From Acidobacteriota bacterium (lineage in GTDB: Bacteria > Acidobacteriota > Vicinamibacteria > Vicinamibacterales > CAVVIG01), in NCBI GenBank assembly GCA_003222395.1, contig QHWB01000035.1, positions 124,001 through 188,000 of the forward strand: 64,000 nucleotides of DNA, given 5' to 3'. Position numbers and translations under genes: made by a program. Positions 50,604-59,025 of this stretch are shown in pieces. Under the pieces are notes generated by a model. That model saw only the letters and a program-made list of their open reading frames with translations. It had not been told where the DNA came from and did no database searches. The stretch's first letter is position 1. Every line of letters begins with the position of its first letter.

Positions 50604-51095
50604 CTATCGTCGGCGAGCGCGCCACGACAGGTACGGGTTGAACGCGTCGCCGCTTCCGGGCGCGGCGACTTCGAAGGTACCGGTGAGAGCGCCGTCCGCG
50701 CCGATCGAATACGACAGGCGATAACGCGGCTCCGACGTCTTCGCGTCGCTGAGGAAGACGACGCGGTTGCCGCCGCGTGGCTGCACGGAGTAGCGAATGA
50801 CGTGCCCTTCGTTGTCGAAGTAGTCGGCTTTCAGCGAGCCGCCTTCCGAATAAATCGCCATCAGATCGTCGTGCCGTGACGAAGGACGTCGATTGGTCGC
50901 TTCGTAGATTGCTTCGTTCCTCCTTAGCATCACGTGATCCTGCACCGCCAGTTCGAACGTGAAGCTGCCGCTCTCCCCGGCAGCGGTGTCGATCGCCTGC
51001 CACCGTCCAATCAGAAACTTCAGCTGTGCGAGGTCGTCGGCGCCGAGAGGCCCGGTCAGTACGACGACCATGACGATTGCAGCGAGCGCTTTCAC
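50604..51095 (-). CDS. Secreted DUF1579-like/lipocalin-type small protein
   Basis: The protein has 163 residues from the GTG at 51095, with a signal sequence (VKALAAIVMVVVLTGPLGA). The mature start DDLAQLKFLIGRWQAIDT is typical of DUF1579-like/lipocalin-fold proteins: a short helix followed by GxW in the first strand. The rest is beta-rich (FTFELAVQDHVMLRRNEAIYE, MAIYSEGGSLKADYFDNEG, GDAFNPYLSWRARRR). The GTG was chosen because TATACT is nine bases upstream. A longer start would run through the divergent gene. The ligand is unknown. Confidence 0.65.
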   Translation of the reverse strand: MKALAAIVMVVVLTGPLGADDLAQLKFLIGRWQAIDTAAGESGSFTFELAVQDHVMLRRNEAIYEATNRRPSSRHDDLMAIYSEGGSLKADYFDNEGHVIRYSVQPRGGNRVVFLSDAKTSEPRYRLSYSIGADGALTGTFEVAAPGSGDAFNPYLSWRARRR

Positions 51096-51118
51096 AGGTC
51101 CGTTAGTATAGGCGTCGA
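51096..51118. promoter_or_regulatory. Minimal divergent promoter with a shared symmetrical -10 box
   Basis: Only 23 bp separate the start codons of the DUF1579-like gene (minus) and the PepSY gene (plus). AGTATAGG at 51105-51112 gives TATACT for the minus gene (9 nt from its GTG) and TATAGG or TAGTAT for the plus gene (6-9 nt from its ATG). Each -35 region would lie inside the other gene. Confidence 0.6.
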
Positions 51119-52618
51119 ATGCGCCGCGCGCTGATCTATACGCATCGCTGGCTCGGGATCGGCGGATGTCTGCTGTTCCTCGCCTGGTTCGCGTCCGGCA
51201 TCGTGATGATGTACGCGCGCATGCCGGAACTGCGGCGCTCCGACCGGCTTTCGCGGCTGACGCCGATTCGACCCGAGGCGATCCGCATTTCGCCGGCTGA
51301 TGCCGTTCGCATCGGCGGCGTCGCTCCGTCGGCGATACACCTGTCGACGCTCGAAGGACGACCCGTGTACCGATTGTCGTCGGCACGCGAAGCGGTCACC
51401 GTGTTCGCCGACAGCGGCGACATGCTCGACGGCGTCGAGCGCGGCCGCGCCGTCGCGATCGCCGCCACGTTCGCCGGCGACGCGTCGCCTCGGACACGCT
51501 ATGACGCGCTTCTCGAGCAACCCGATCAATGGACGCTGACCGGTGTGCCGCGCGCCGCGTTTCCTCTGCACCGCCTCGCGGTCGACGATGCGGACCGAAC
51601 CGTTGTCTACGTCTCCGATGCGACGGGCGAGCCGGTCATGCGAACGACCGCTCGCGCCAGGCGATGGGGTTACGCCGGCGCGGTGCTGCACTGGCTGTAT
51701 TTCGCGCCGTTCCGACGGCACGCGACGCTGTGGGCTCAGTCGATCATCTGGCTGTCGATCGCCGGCTGCGCGATGTGCGCGACCGGATTGATCTGGGGCG
51801 TGTGGCGCTACTCGCCGAGCTCGCGGTATCGCTTGAAGCGCAAACACGCGCATTCGCCGTACGCGGGGATGATGCACTGGCATCACTACGCCGGACTGCT
51901 GTTCGGCCTCACGACGTGCAGCTGGATCTTCAGCGGCCTGCTGTCGATGGACCCGTGGGACTGGCATCCGGGCACCGCGCCGACGCGGCATCAGCGCGAG
52001 GCGGTCGCCGGCGGCCGGATCGCGCTCGACGGCGTCACGATTCCGCGCCTGCGTGCGGCGATCGATGCCCTCGCCTCGAAGCCGCGCGACGTCGAGATCG
52101 TGCAGTTCCGCGGCGAGCCTTATCTCGTCGCAGAACCTCGGAACGGAATGATCTCGCTCGCCATGCCGGAGCGGGGGGCGATGACCGAGCTCCCCGAAGC
52201 CGCGCTGCTCGAGTCGGCGCGCGCCGCGATGCTGCCGACGCCGGTCGTCGACACGACGTGGCTGCGCGCGTACGACGCGTATTACTACGATCGGGACGGA
52301 GAATTGCCGCTGCCGATCCTGCGCGTGCGCTATGACGATCCGCAGCAGACGTGGCTCTATTTCGATCCGCACCGCGGCACGATCGCCAGGAAGGAGGAAC
52401 GCTGGAGCCGCGTGAACCGATGGCTGTACCACGGCCTGCACAGTCTTGATTTTCCCTTCCTCTACTATCACCGCCCGCTGTGGGATGTGGTGGTCATTGC
52501 GCTGAGCGCCGGCGGAATCGTCTCGACCGTCACGGCGGCGGCGCCGGCCTTGCGTCGGCTGCGCCGGCACGCACGGCGAATGCGCGCGCGGCGGGCGCGG
52601 CTCAGAATTCCGCTCTGA
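51119..52618 (+). CDS. PepSY-associated membrane protein (siderophore-reductase-like)
   Basis: The protein has 499 residues. It has membrane helices at about 12-33, 195-225, 255-280 and 460-485, with PepSY-type periplasmic segments between them. HRWLGIGGCLLFLAWFASG is the first PepSY_TM helix. MHWHHYAGLLFGLTTCSWIFSGLLSM is the second signature with two His that may bind heme. LYHGLHSLDFPFLYYHRPLW is the third, again with His. These proteins are found beside TonB-dependent siderophore receptors and are thought to reduce ferric complexes. A decayed receptor lies right after it. Confidence 0.8.
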   Translation: MRRALIYTHRWLGIGGCLLFLAWFASGIVMMYARMPELRRSDRLSRLTPIRPEAIRISPADAVRIGGVAPSAIHLSTLEGRPVYRLSSAREAVTVFADSGDMLDGVERGRAVAIAATFAGDASPRTRYDALLEQPDQWTLTGVPRAAFPLHRLAVDDADRTVVYVSDATGEPVMRTTARARRWGYAGAVLHWLYFAPFRRHATLWAQSIIWLSIAGCAMCATGLIWGVWRYSPSSRYRLKRKHAHSPYAGMMHWHHYAGLLFGLTTCSWIFSGLLSMDPWDWHPGTAPTRHQREAVAGGRIALDGVTIPRLRAAIDALASKPRDVEIVQFRGEPYLVAEPRNGMISLAMPERGAMTELPEAALLESARAAMLPTPVVDTTWLRAYDAYYYDRDGELPLPILRVRYDDPQQTWLYFDPHRGTIARKEERWSRVNRWLYHGLHSLDFPFLYYHRPLWDVVVIALSAGGIVSTVTAAAPALRRLRRHARRMRARRARLRIPL

Positions 52619-52832
52619 TCCGGACCGCGACGCTGCGCGGCTGACCGACGGCCGTGCCCGAGAACACGCCCGCGAAATTGATCACGTTTCAGCCGGTTCG
52701 CCAGGTTGCGCACGTCCACGCCGCACTGAGCCGGCATGCCCTGCGCGTCGGCGACGTGATGCGCAGGCCGCCGGTGGCGGTCTGACTGAATTGCGCCATC
52801 ACGATCGCAGCCGCGAGGACAGAGGCGATCAT
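52602..52832 (-). pseudogene. Collapsed TonB-dependent receptor relic
   Basis: Minus strand: it starts with a signal-peptide-like MIASVLAAAIVMAQFSQTATGGLRIT, where ATGGLRIT is a usual opening of the carboxypeptidase-regulatory-like domain of such receptors. It continues, in a shifted frame, through VADAQGMPAQCGVDVRNLANR. After a further one-base shift come VINFAGVFSGTAVGQPR and the terminal RIRAEF of a receptor barrel, followed by TGA. The entire plug and barrel, more than 600 residues, is missing between the first and last parts. It overlaps the PepSY gene's 3' end by 17 bp. Confidence 0.6.
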
Positions 52833-52845
52833 GGCTCAGGGGCGG

Positions 52846-53841
52846 TCATCGAGCGCCGGCGATGCGCAGGATCGTGAACGCTGCCGCCGCGATCAGAAAT
52901 GCGGCGGGGATCGTGAGCAGCCATGCCCACACGATTTGTCCGGCGATCCCCCACCGCACCGCGGAGAGACGCCGCGTGGCGCCGACGCCGACGATCGATC
53001 CGGTGATCGCGTGCGTCGTGCTGACGGGAACGCCCGCTTGCGTCGCGATCAGAATCGACAGCGCCGCGCCGGTCTCTGCAGCGAAGCCGCCTACCGGCTG
53101 GAGCTTGGTGATCTTCGATCCCATCGTATGAATGATGCGCCAGCCGCCGGCGAGCGTGCCGAGGCCGATGGCGGTGTGCGCCGCGAGCACGACCCAGAAC
53201 GGGATGTCGAATTTCTGGATGTAGCCGGCCGCGAACAACACGCCGGCGATGATGCCCATCGTCTTCTGCGCGTCGTTCGCGCCGTGATTGAGACTGAAGA
53301 ACGCCGCCGAGAGGAGCTGCAGGCGTCGGAACCACCGATCGACGCGCGACGGCGGCATGCCCTGGTACAGCCAGAAGATCGAGGTCATCAGCGACAGCCC
53401 GAGCAGCATGCCGATGAGCGGCGACAGCACGATGAAGAGCAGCGTCTTGGTCCATCCCGCCGGAATGATCGCGAGCCACCCTGCCTTGGCGACCGCGGCG
53501 CCGGCGTAGCCGCCGATGAGCGCGTGCGAGGAACTGGTCGGCAGGCCGTAAAACCACGTGATCAGATCCCACGTGATCGCACCGAGAAGACCGGCCAGGA
53601 TGACCGCGAAGCTGACGACGTTGATGTCGATCATGCCCGACCCGACGGTCTTCGCGACGGCGGTGCCGAACGTGAACGCCGCGACGAAATTGAAGAACGC
53701 GGCCCAGATGACCGCCTTGCCCGGCGAGAGCACGCGCGTCGACACCACCGTCGCGATCGAGTTCGCGGCGTCGTGAAATCCGTTGATGTAGTCGAAGAGC
53801 AGCGCGACCAGGATGAGGCCGGTGACAACGGCGAACAGCAT
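52846..53841 (-). CDS. pit: Pit-family low-affinity phosphate transporter
   Basis: The protein has 331 residues with about ten hydrophobic segments. The duplicated family signature appears as LLFDYINGFHDAANSIATVV near the N-terminus and FFSLNHGANDAQKTMGIIAG in the middle. FYGLPTSSSHALIGGYAG and AGVPVSTTHAITGSIVGVG are the matching P-loop-like motifs. It moves metal-phosphate with protons across the inner membrane. The ATG at 53841 was chosen because it precedes the first helix; the DUF47 gene ends 5 bp upstream, indicating an operon. Confidence 0.9.
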   Translation of the reverse strand: MLFAVVTGLILVALLFDYINGFHDAANSIATVVSTRVLSPGKAVIWAAFFNFVAAFTFGTAVAKTVGSGMIDINVVSFAVILAGLLGAITWDLITWFYGLPTSSSHALIGGYAGAAVAKAGWLAIIPAGWTKTLLFIVLSPLIGMLLGLSLMTSIFWLYQGMPPSRVDRWFRRLQLLSAAFFSLNHGANDAQKTMGIIAGVLFAAGYIQKFDIPFWVVLAAHTAIGLGTLAGGWRIIHTMGSKITKLQPVGGFAAETGAALSILIATQAGVPVSTTHAITGSIVGVGATRRLSAVRWGIAGQIVWAWLLTIPAAFLIAAAAFTILRIAGAR

Positions 53842-53846
53842 GGCCG

Positions 53847-54464
53847 TTATCCGTGCTTGACCACGACGCCTTCGAGGACGTTGGCGACGTCTTCGCAGCG
53901 GTCGGTGGCGTCTTCGAGGAAGTCGAGCGTCTCCTTCCATTTCATGACGAGGAGCGGATCGCGCTCGTCGTCGAACAGGCGGCTGACCGCCTGCTGGTGC
54001 GTGCGGTCGGCCTCGTTCTCGAGCCGGTTGATCTCCACCGCGTGCGTGATGATGCCGCTGTGATTCTCCAGCGCGTCGAGCGCCAGCCGCAGCTGATGCG
54101 TCGACACGCTGATGATGTGCGCGAGCTCGCGGGCGCCGTAGCGGACGCTGTCGAGCCGGTACAGACGAATCAGCGCCGCCGACGCGTCGATCGCGTCCAT
54201 CACGTCGTCGAGCGATCGCGCCAGCGCGTGGATGTCTTCGCGATCGATTGGCGTGACGAAGGTGCGGTTGAGGCGCTGGATGACCTCGTGCGTGAGGAAG
54301 TCGCATTTGTGCTCGACTTCCTTGATCTCGTCGGCCTTGTCCCACACCGGCCGCTCCGGCGCGAGCATCGCCTCGAGCAGCGCGGCACCTTTTTTCAACT
54401 CGTCGGCGAGCGCCTGGAAGTCCTTGTAGAACTTCTCCTCACGCGGGATCAATCGGAAGGCCAT
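53847..54464 (-). CDS. DUF47 (PhoU-like) phosphate transport regulator
   Basis: The protein has 205 residues, almost all helical. MAFRLIPREEKFYKDFQALADEL, a KADEIKEVEHKCDFLTHEVIQRLNRTFVTPIDREDIHALARSLDDVMDAI stretch (E-x3-D metal ligands, PhoU-like) and INRLENEADRTHQQAVSRLFDDERDPLLVMKWKE are diagnostic. DUF47 proteins pair with Pit transporters and probably tune phosphate uptake. TACAAT lies 10 bases upstream of the ATG. It is the first gene of the operon with pit. Confidence 0.9.
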   Translation of the reverse strand: MAFRLIPREEKFYKDFQALADELKKGAALLEAMLAPERPVWDKADEIKEVEHKCDFLTHEVIQRLNRTFVTPIDREDIHALARSLDDVMDAIDASAALIRLYRLDSVRYGARELAHIISVSTHQLRLALDALENHSGIITHAVEINRLENEADRTHQQAVSRLFDDERDPLLVMKWKETLDFLEDATDRCEDVANVLEGVVVKHG

Positions 54465-54542
54465 AAACCCGCGGATTGTAGCAGATCCGTTTACGCCGGC
54501 GTCTCGCTCGGTGAGGTCTCGCGCTCCGTCGGCACGTCGCCT

Positions 54543-54645
54543 TCGCTCGGCTGAAAGCCTCGCGCTACGCGTGTAGCGCGAGCCTTTTAGGCATCTGTAG
54601 CGCGAGCCTTTTAGGCATCTGTAGCGCGAGCCTTTTAGGCGAGCG
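54543..54645. repeat. REP-like hairpin with 24-bp tandem amplification
   Basis: CGCTCGGCTGAAAGCCTCGCGCTAC is followed by three 24-bp copies of TGTAGCGCGAGCCTTTTAGG plus CATC at 54572, 54596 and 54620. The last half-hairpin ends GGCGAGCGGG. It lies in the 209-bp gap before glgC, which otherwise shows no clear promoter. Confidence 0.85.
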
Positions 54646-54673
54646 GGTGTACCCTTTGCGTACCGCGATCGCC

Positions 54674-55948
54674 GTGAACAACGAAGTGCTGGCGCTCATC
54701 CTCGGGGGCGGTCAGGGCACTCGCCTCTTTCCGCTCACACACCATCGATCGAAGCCGGCCGTGCCGATCGGCGGGCAGTATCGGTTGATTGACATTCCGA
54801 TCAGCAACTGTCTGCATGCTGACATCCGTCGCATTTTTGTACTCACGCAATTCAACTCCGCGTCACTCAACCGCCATATCGCGCAGACGTACCGCATGGA
54901 CCTCTTCAGCCACGGCTTCGTCGAGATCCTCGCGGCCGAACAGACGCCGGACAATCCGAATTGGTATCAGGGCACGGCGGATGCCGTGCGGCAGGCGATG
55001 CGCCACTTCACCCGCTACGACGCCGACTACTACCTGATTCTCGCCGGCGATCACCTGTACCGGATGAATTACAGCGAGCTGGTCGACGCGCACTGCGATC
55101 GCCGCGCGGACATCACGATCGCGGCGCAGCCGGTCGGCATCGAGGACGCGTCGGCAATGGGCATCTTTCGCTTCGATCGAGGCGGGCAGATCGTCGCGTT
55201 CGAGGAAAAGCCGAAGCGCGACCGCCTCGACGAGATTGGCCGCAGCATTCCGGCCGGTGCCACGTTCGCCGGCCACACGCCGGACCGGCCGTTCATGGCG
55301 TCGATGGGCATCTACGTGTTCTCGCGCGACGTTCTGGTCGATCTCTTGTCGGGCGACGGCGCCACCGATTTCGGCAAGGAGATCATCCCGTGCGCGCTCG
55401 GACGATACCGCGTGAACTCGTATCTCTTCCGCGGGTACTGGGCCGACGTCGGGACGATCGCGTCGTTCTACGACGCGAACGTCATGCTCACGCAGCCGGG
55501 CGCGCCGTTCACGTTCTATGATCCGCGGCGGCCGATCTACACGCACCCCCGGTTTCTTCCGGCCGCGCGCTTCGCCGACTGCGCCATCCGCGGCGCCATC
55601 GTCGCCGAAGGCTGTTACCTCGATCGGTGCACCGTCGAGCAGTCGATTGTGGGCATCCGCACCAACGTCCAGAACGGGTCCACGATCAGGCGGTCCGTCC
55701 TGCTCGGCGCCGACTTCTACGAGGCAGACGACGACGCGACGGTTCGGGGCGAACATCCGCGCCTCGGAATCGGCCGCGAAGTCGTGCTCGACCGCGTCAT
55801 CGTTGACAAGAACGCGCGAATCGGCGACGGTGCGCGGCTCGTGAACGAACGCAGCGTCGACGAGGCCGACGGCGACGGCTACTACATCCGCAACGGCGTC
55901 GTCATCGTACCGAAGGACGGCGTCATCCGGGCGGGCACCCACGTCTGA
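54674..55948 (+). CDS. glgC: Glucose-1-phosphate adenylyltransferase
   Basis: The protein has 424 residues from the GTG at 54674; an in-frame GTG at 54647 would add 9. The nucleotidyltransferase N-terminus VLALILGGGQGTRLFPLT has the GGGxGTRL signature, followed by SKPAVPIGGQYRLIDIPISNC, WYQGTADAVRQ and ILAGDHLYRMNY. The C-terminal left-handed helix (RCTVEQSIVGIRTNVQNGSTIRRSVLLGADFY) is allosteric. It makes ADP-glucose for glycogen. No other glycogen genes are next to it. Length and motifs resemble the cyanobacterial/plant type more than the E. coli type. Confidence 0.92.
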   Translation: MNNEVLALILGGGQGTRLFPLTHHRSKPAVPIGGQYRLIDIPISNCLHADIRRIFVLTQFNSASLNRHIAQTYRMDLFSHGFVEILAAEQTPDNPNWYQGTADAVRQAMRHFTRYDADYYLILAGDHLYRMNYSELVDAHCDRRADITIAAQPVGIEDASAMGIFRFDRGGQIVAFEEKPKRDRLDEIGRSIPAGATFAGHTPDRPFMASMGIYVFSRDVLVDLLSGDGATDFGKEIIPCALGRYRVNSYLFRGYWADVGTIASFYDANVMLTQPGAPFTFYDPRRPIYTHPRFLPAARFADCAIRGAIVAEGCYLDRCTVEQSIVGIRTNVQNGSTIRRSVLLGADFYEADDDATVRGEHPRLGIGREVVLDRVIVDKNARIGDGARLVNERSVDEADGDGYYIRNGVVIVPKDGVIRAGTHV

Positions 55949-56193
55949 TCGACTGAGAACCGAGCTCAGCGATTCGACGGGCCCACCTCGAAAGTCGAAG
56001 CATTCGAGTCGAACGGGCAGGTATTTCCAAACGGTTCAGTAGCCTCCCGCATCACAACCGTCGCCTCGAGCGCTCTCCCACGAGAACAGGCTGCAAATCG
56101 ATCGGACTCTCTCGTGGCGCGCACCTTGCCGTTCCTAGGACACAACCCGTCAGGTTCAACAGGAGCATTCCTTCGAGGCGTACCTCGTCTGTC
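55949..56193. other. Intergenic, no gene seen
   Basis: This 245-bp stretch has no open frame of interest, no repeat of the three families and no strong hairpin. A weak GAGGCG-type ribosome site lies at the right end. Confidence 0.5.
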
Positions 56194-57905
56194 GTGTTGT
56201 GTCTAGCCGCAGCTCTGCTCGCCCCGCGCGCGAGTGGCGCCGCGACGATTATGGTCAACAGTGGAGGCGATCTGCAGGCCGCCATCAGAGCCGCCGTCCC
56301 TGGCGACACGATCGTGCTGCAAGCCGGCGCGACGTTCACCGGGAACTACGAGCTGCCGGCGAAGGGCGGCACCAGCTACATCACGATCCGATCGTCCACA
56401 CCCGACGCATCGCTGCCCCCGGCCGGTACGCGCATGACGCCGAACTATGCGCCGCTGCTCGCCAGGATCCGATCGGATGCGAACGGACCCGCGATTCGGC
56501 AGCTGGAACGGTCCCGGCCCGTTTCTCATCGAGAACAACTACCTCGAAGGGCGCCGGCGAGAACATCATGTTCGGCGGCGCCGATCCGTCGATTCCGAAC
56601 CTCGTCGCGACCGGCATCACGATCCGGCGCAACTACATCACGAAGCCGACGTCGTGGATCATGCAGTCGTGGACCGTGAAGAACCTCGTCGAGTTCAAAA
56701 ACGCGCAGAACGTGGTGGTCGAAGGCAACGTGATCGAGAACAGCTGGGTCGCGGCGCAGCAGGGCTACGCCGTGCTGTTCACCCCGCGCAACCAGGAGGG
56801 CACGGCGCCGTGGACGATCGTGCGCAACGTCGTGTTCAGGAACAACATCATGCGACACGTCGCTGGCGGCTTCAGTATCAGCGGGTACGACGACGGACGG
56901 CCGAGCCAGCAGACGAGCGACATCACGATCAGCAACAACCTGTTCTACGACGTATCGACGGCGTGGTCGATACCGAACGGTGCGGCGGCCGCGCGGTTCG
57001 CGATCATCGGCAGCGGACCGAGGAACGTCACCATCGATCACAACACGGTCGATAACAACGGCAGCGCGACGATCCTGATCTACGGCGGCTACACGCCGAC
57101 GTCCACGGTCCAGATCTACGGATTCCAGCTGACGAACAACCTGCTGCGCGACAACGCGTACGGCGTGTTCGGCGATGCGGTCGGCGAAGGATCGGCGGGC
57201 CTCCGCTTCTACACACCGAACGCGATCGTCGCGCGCAACGCGTTCGGCGGCGCGGCGGCCACGCAGTATCCGACCGGCAACGATTTCCCGACGATGGCGC
57301 AGTGGCAGGCCGATTTCGTCAACATCGGCGCCGCGAACTATCGCCTCGTGGCGACGAGCCTGTCGAAGAACGCGTCCACCGACGCCAAGGACGTCGGCGT
57401 CGACTTCACGGCGCTCGATGCTGCGTTGAACGCGACGCCTGCGTCAACACCCGCGCCGAGGTTCACCGTGCAGTTCGAGAACTACGATACCGGCGGCGAG
57501 GGCGTCGGCTATCACGATACGACGCCCGGCAACAAAGGCGGCTTGTACCGGTCCGACAACGTCGACATCGCCGCCGCGAACGATACTGGCGGCGGCTATT
57601 ACCTCGGGTGGGTCAGAGCGGGTGAGTGGGTGAACTACACCATCAGTGCCGCGACCGCGGGCACGTTCACGATCGACCTCCGCGTGGCGTCGAACGGCGC
57701 CGGCGGCACCTTTCACATCGAGGTGAATGGCGTCGACAAAACCGGTCCGCTCACGATCCCGAACACGGGCGGGTGGCAGGCATGGACGACGATCAGCAAG
57801 CGCGGCGTCGCACTCGGCGCCGGGAGGCAGGTGATCCGCGTCGTGATGGATACGAACGGCGCGACCGGAGGGGTTGGCAACTTCAATTGGTTTGCGGTTC
57901 GATAA
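56194..57905 (+). pseudogene. Broken secreted right-handed beta-helix protein with C-terminal CBM6-like domain
   Basis: Three reading frames join to one ancestral protein. Frame 1 (from the GTG at 56194) has a signal sequence and the helix start (TIMVNSGGDLQAAIRAAVPGDTI). It breaks near 56510. A second frame briefly encodes SWNGPGPFLIENNYLEG. After an extra G near 56550, frame 3 stays open to 57905. That part holds several beta-helix rungs (NVVVEGNVIENSW, FRNNIMRHVAGG, DITISNNLFYDVS) and, from about 57460, a CBM6-like domain (FTVQFENYDTGGEGVGYHDT, WTTISKRGVAL). The first break also appears to delete part of the helix. The ancestral protein would have bound or cut a polysaccharide. Confidence 0.65.
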
Positions 57906-57907
57906 TT

Positions 57908-57955
57908 CTGTTGCTGGTTTGCTGACCAGCAACGAGCAACCAGCAACCGCACGCT
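57908..57955. repeat. CAGCAAC heptamer array
   Basis: TTGCTGGTTTGCTG is followed by CAGCAACGAGCAACCAGCAACC: 7-bp units in head-to-head orientation, able to fold. It separates the beta-helix pseudogene from the phosphatase relic. Confidence 0.65.
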
Positions 57956-57966
57956 TCTATCGCCCC

Positions 57967-58110
57967 TGCCCGATCGTGCCTGGCATGAAACGCGAGGATT
58001 GGCCGGTCGACGATCCCGCCGATCAGCCGCCTGGCCGCGTGCGCGACATCCGTGACGCCGTCCGGCGCGAAGGTCGACGCGTTCATCGCGCGCGAGGGCT
58101 ACGCGTCCCG
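57967..58110 (+). pseudogene. C-terminal relic of an ArsC-type/low-molecular-weight phosphatase
   Basis: CPIVPGMKREDWPVDDPADQ and then GRVRDIRDAVRRE match the end of ArsC-type arsenate reductases/low-molecular-weight phosphatases, which have CPxxPG...WPxxDPxGK...VRxIRDExRRR. After a one-base shift the frame continues as VDAFIAREGYA. No N-terminal P-loop (CxGNxCRS) is present. It is a non-functional fragment of about 45 codons. Confidence 0.5.
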
Positions 58111-58111
58111 T

Positions 58112-58117
58112 TATAAT
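58112..58117 (+). promoter_or_regulatory. -10 box of the GDPD gene
   Basis: TATAAT ends 8 bases before the GTG at 58126 and 11 before the ATG at 58129. A leaderless GTG start fits the spacing. Confidence 0.5.
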
Positions 58118-58125
58118 CCGCGTTC

Positions 58126-59019
58126 GTGATGCTCTCTTTTCGGCTGTCGCCGCTGCTCTTCGCCATCCTCGTCACGATCGTCCTCGCATGGGCCGGCGCT
58201 GCCGCGCAAGCGCGCAAGCAGCTCATCGCGCATCGCGGCGCGTCGGGCTACGCGCCGGAACACACGGCGGCCGCGTACCGGCTCGCCATGGAGCAGCACG
58301 CGGAGTTCGTCGAGCCGGATCTCGCGGTGACGAAAGACGGTGTGCTCATCTGCCTGCACGACGACGCGCTGAAGCGAACGACGAATGCGGCCGAGGTGTT
58401 TCCGCAGCGCGAGCCGTGGCTCGCGAACGACTTCACGCTCGAGGAGATCAAGCGGCTCGACGCCGGCAGCTGGTTCAAGCCGGCCTTCGCCGGGCAGCGG
58501 ATTCAGACGTTTCAGGAAGCAATCGACCTCGTTCGCGGCAAGGCGGGCTTGTACCCGGAGCTGAAGTCGCCGGAGCTGTACCGGTCGCGCCACGTCGATC
58601 AGGTGAAGCTGTTCGTCGACGTGATCAGGAAGAACGGCCTCGACAAGCCGGAGTCGCTGAAGACGACGCCCGTCATCATCCAGTCGTTCGACGAAGAAGC
58701 GGTCCGGCGCGTGGCGAAGGAGCTGCCGTCGATTCCGCGCGTGCTGCTCGTCGAGCGCGACGGCGACGTCTCGGAGCCGCGCCTGCGCGTCATCAAGACG
58801 TTCGCGACCGGCGTCGCGCCCGAGAAGAGCCTGGTCGCTCAGCATCCCGAGATGGTAAAGCAGGCGCACGCGCTGGGCCTCACGGTGACGTGCTGGACCT
58901 TCCGCGCCGACGAGAAGACGACGTTCGCGAGCGTCCGCGACGAGATGGCGCATTTTCTGTACGATCTCGGCATCGACGCGCTGTTCACGAACAATCCCGA
59001 TCAGTTCCCCAGACGCTGA
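58126..59019 (+). CDS. Secreted glycerophosphodiester phosphodiesterase
   Basis: The protein has 297 residues with an N-terminal hydrophobic segment (LSPLLFAILVTIVLAWAGAAAQ). GDPD motifs follow: LIAHRGASGYAPEHTAAAYRLA (catalytic His, Glu), FVEPDLAVTKDGVLICLHDDALKRTT with the second catalytic His and metal Glu/Asp, YPELKSP and GLTVTCWTFR. It cleaves glycerophosphodiesters from phospholipid turnover into glycerol-3-phosphate and alcohol in the periplasm, a phosphate-scavenging reaction. It is close to glpQ/ugpQ types. No transporter for glycerol-3-phosphate is nearby. GTG versus ATG start is undecided; they differ by one codon. Confidence 0.87.
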   Translation: MMLSFRLSPLLFAILVTIVLAWAGAAAQARKQLIAHRGASGYAPEHTAAAYRLAMEQHAEFVEPDLAVTKDGVLICLHDDALKRTTNAAEVFPQREPWLANDFTLEEIKRLDAGSWFKPAFAGQRIQTFQEAIDLVRGKAGLYPELKSPELYRSRHVDQVKLFVDVIRKNGLDKPESLKTTPVIIQSFDEEAVRRVAKELPSIPRVLLVERDGDVSEPRLRVIKTFATGVAPEKSLVAQHPEMVKQAHALGLTVTCWTFRADEKTTFASVRDEMAHFLYDLGIDALFTNNPDQFPRR

Positions 59020-59025
59020 GCATTT

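Noticed and set aside
56490-56570. Programmed frameshifting in the beta-helix gene
   Set aside because: No slippery heptamer or stimulatory structure is evident, two changes of frame are needed and coding sequence appears deleted; gene decay or sequencing error is simpler.
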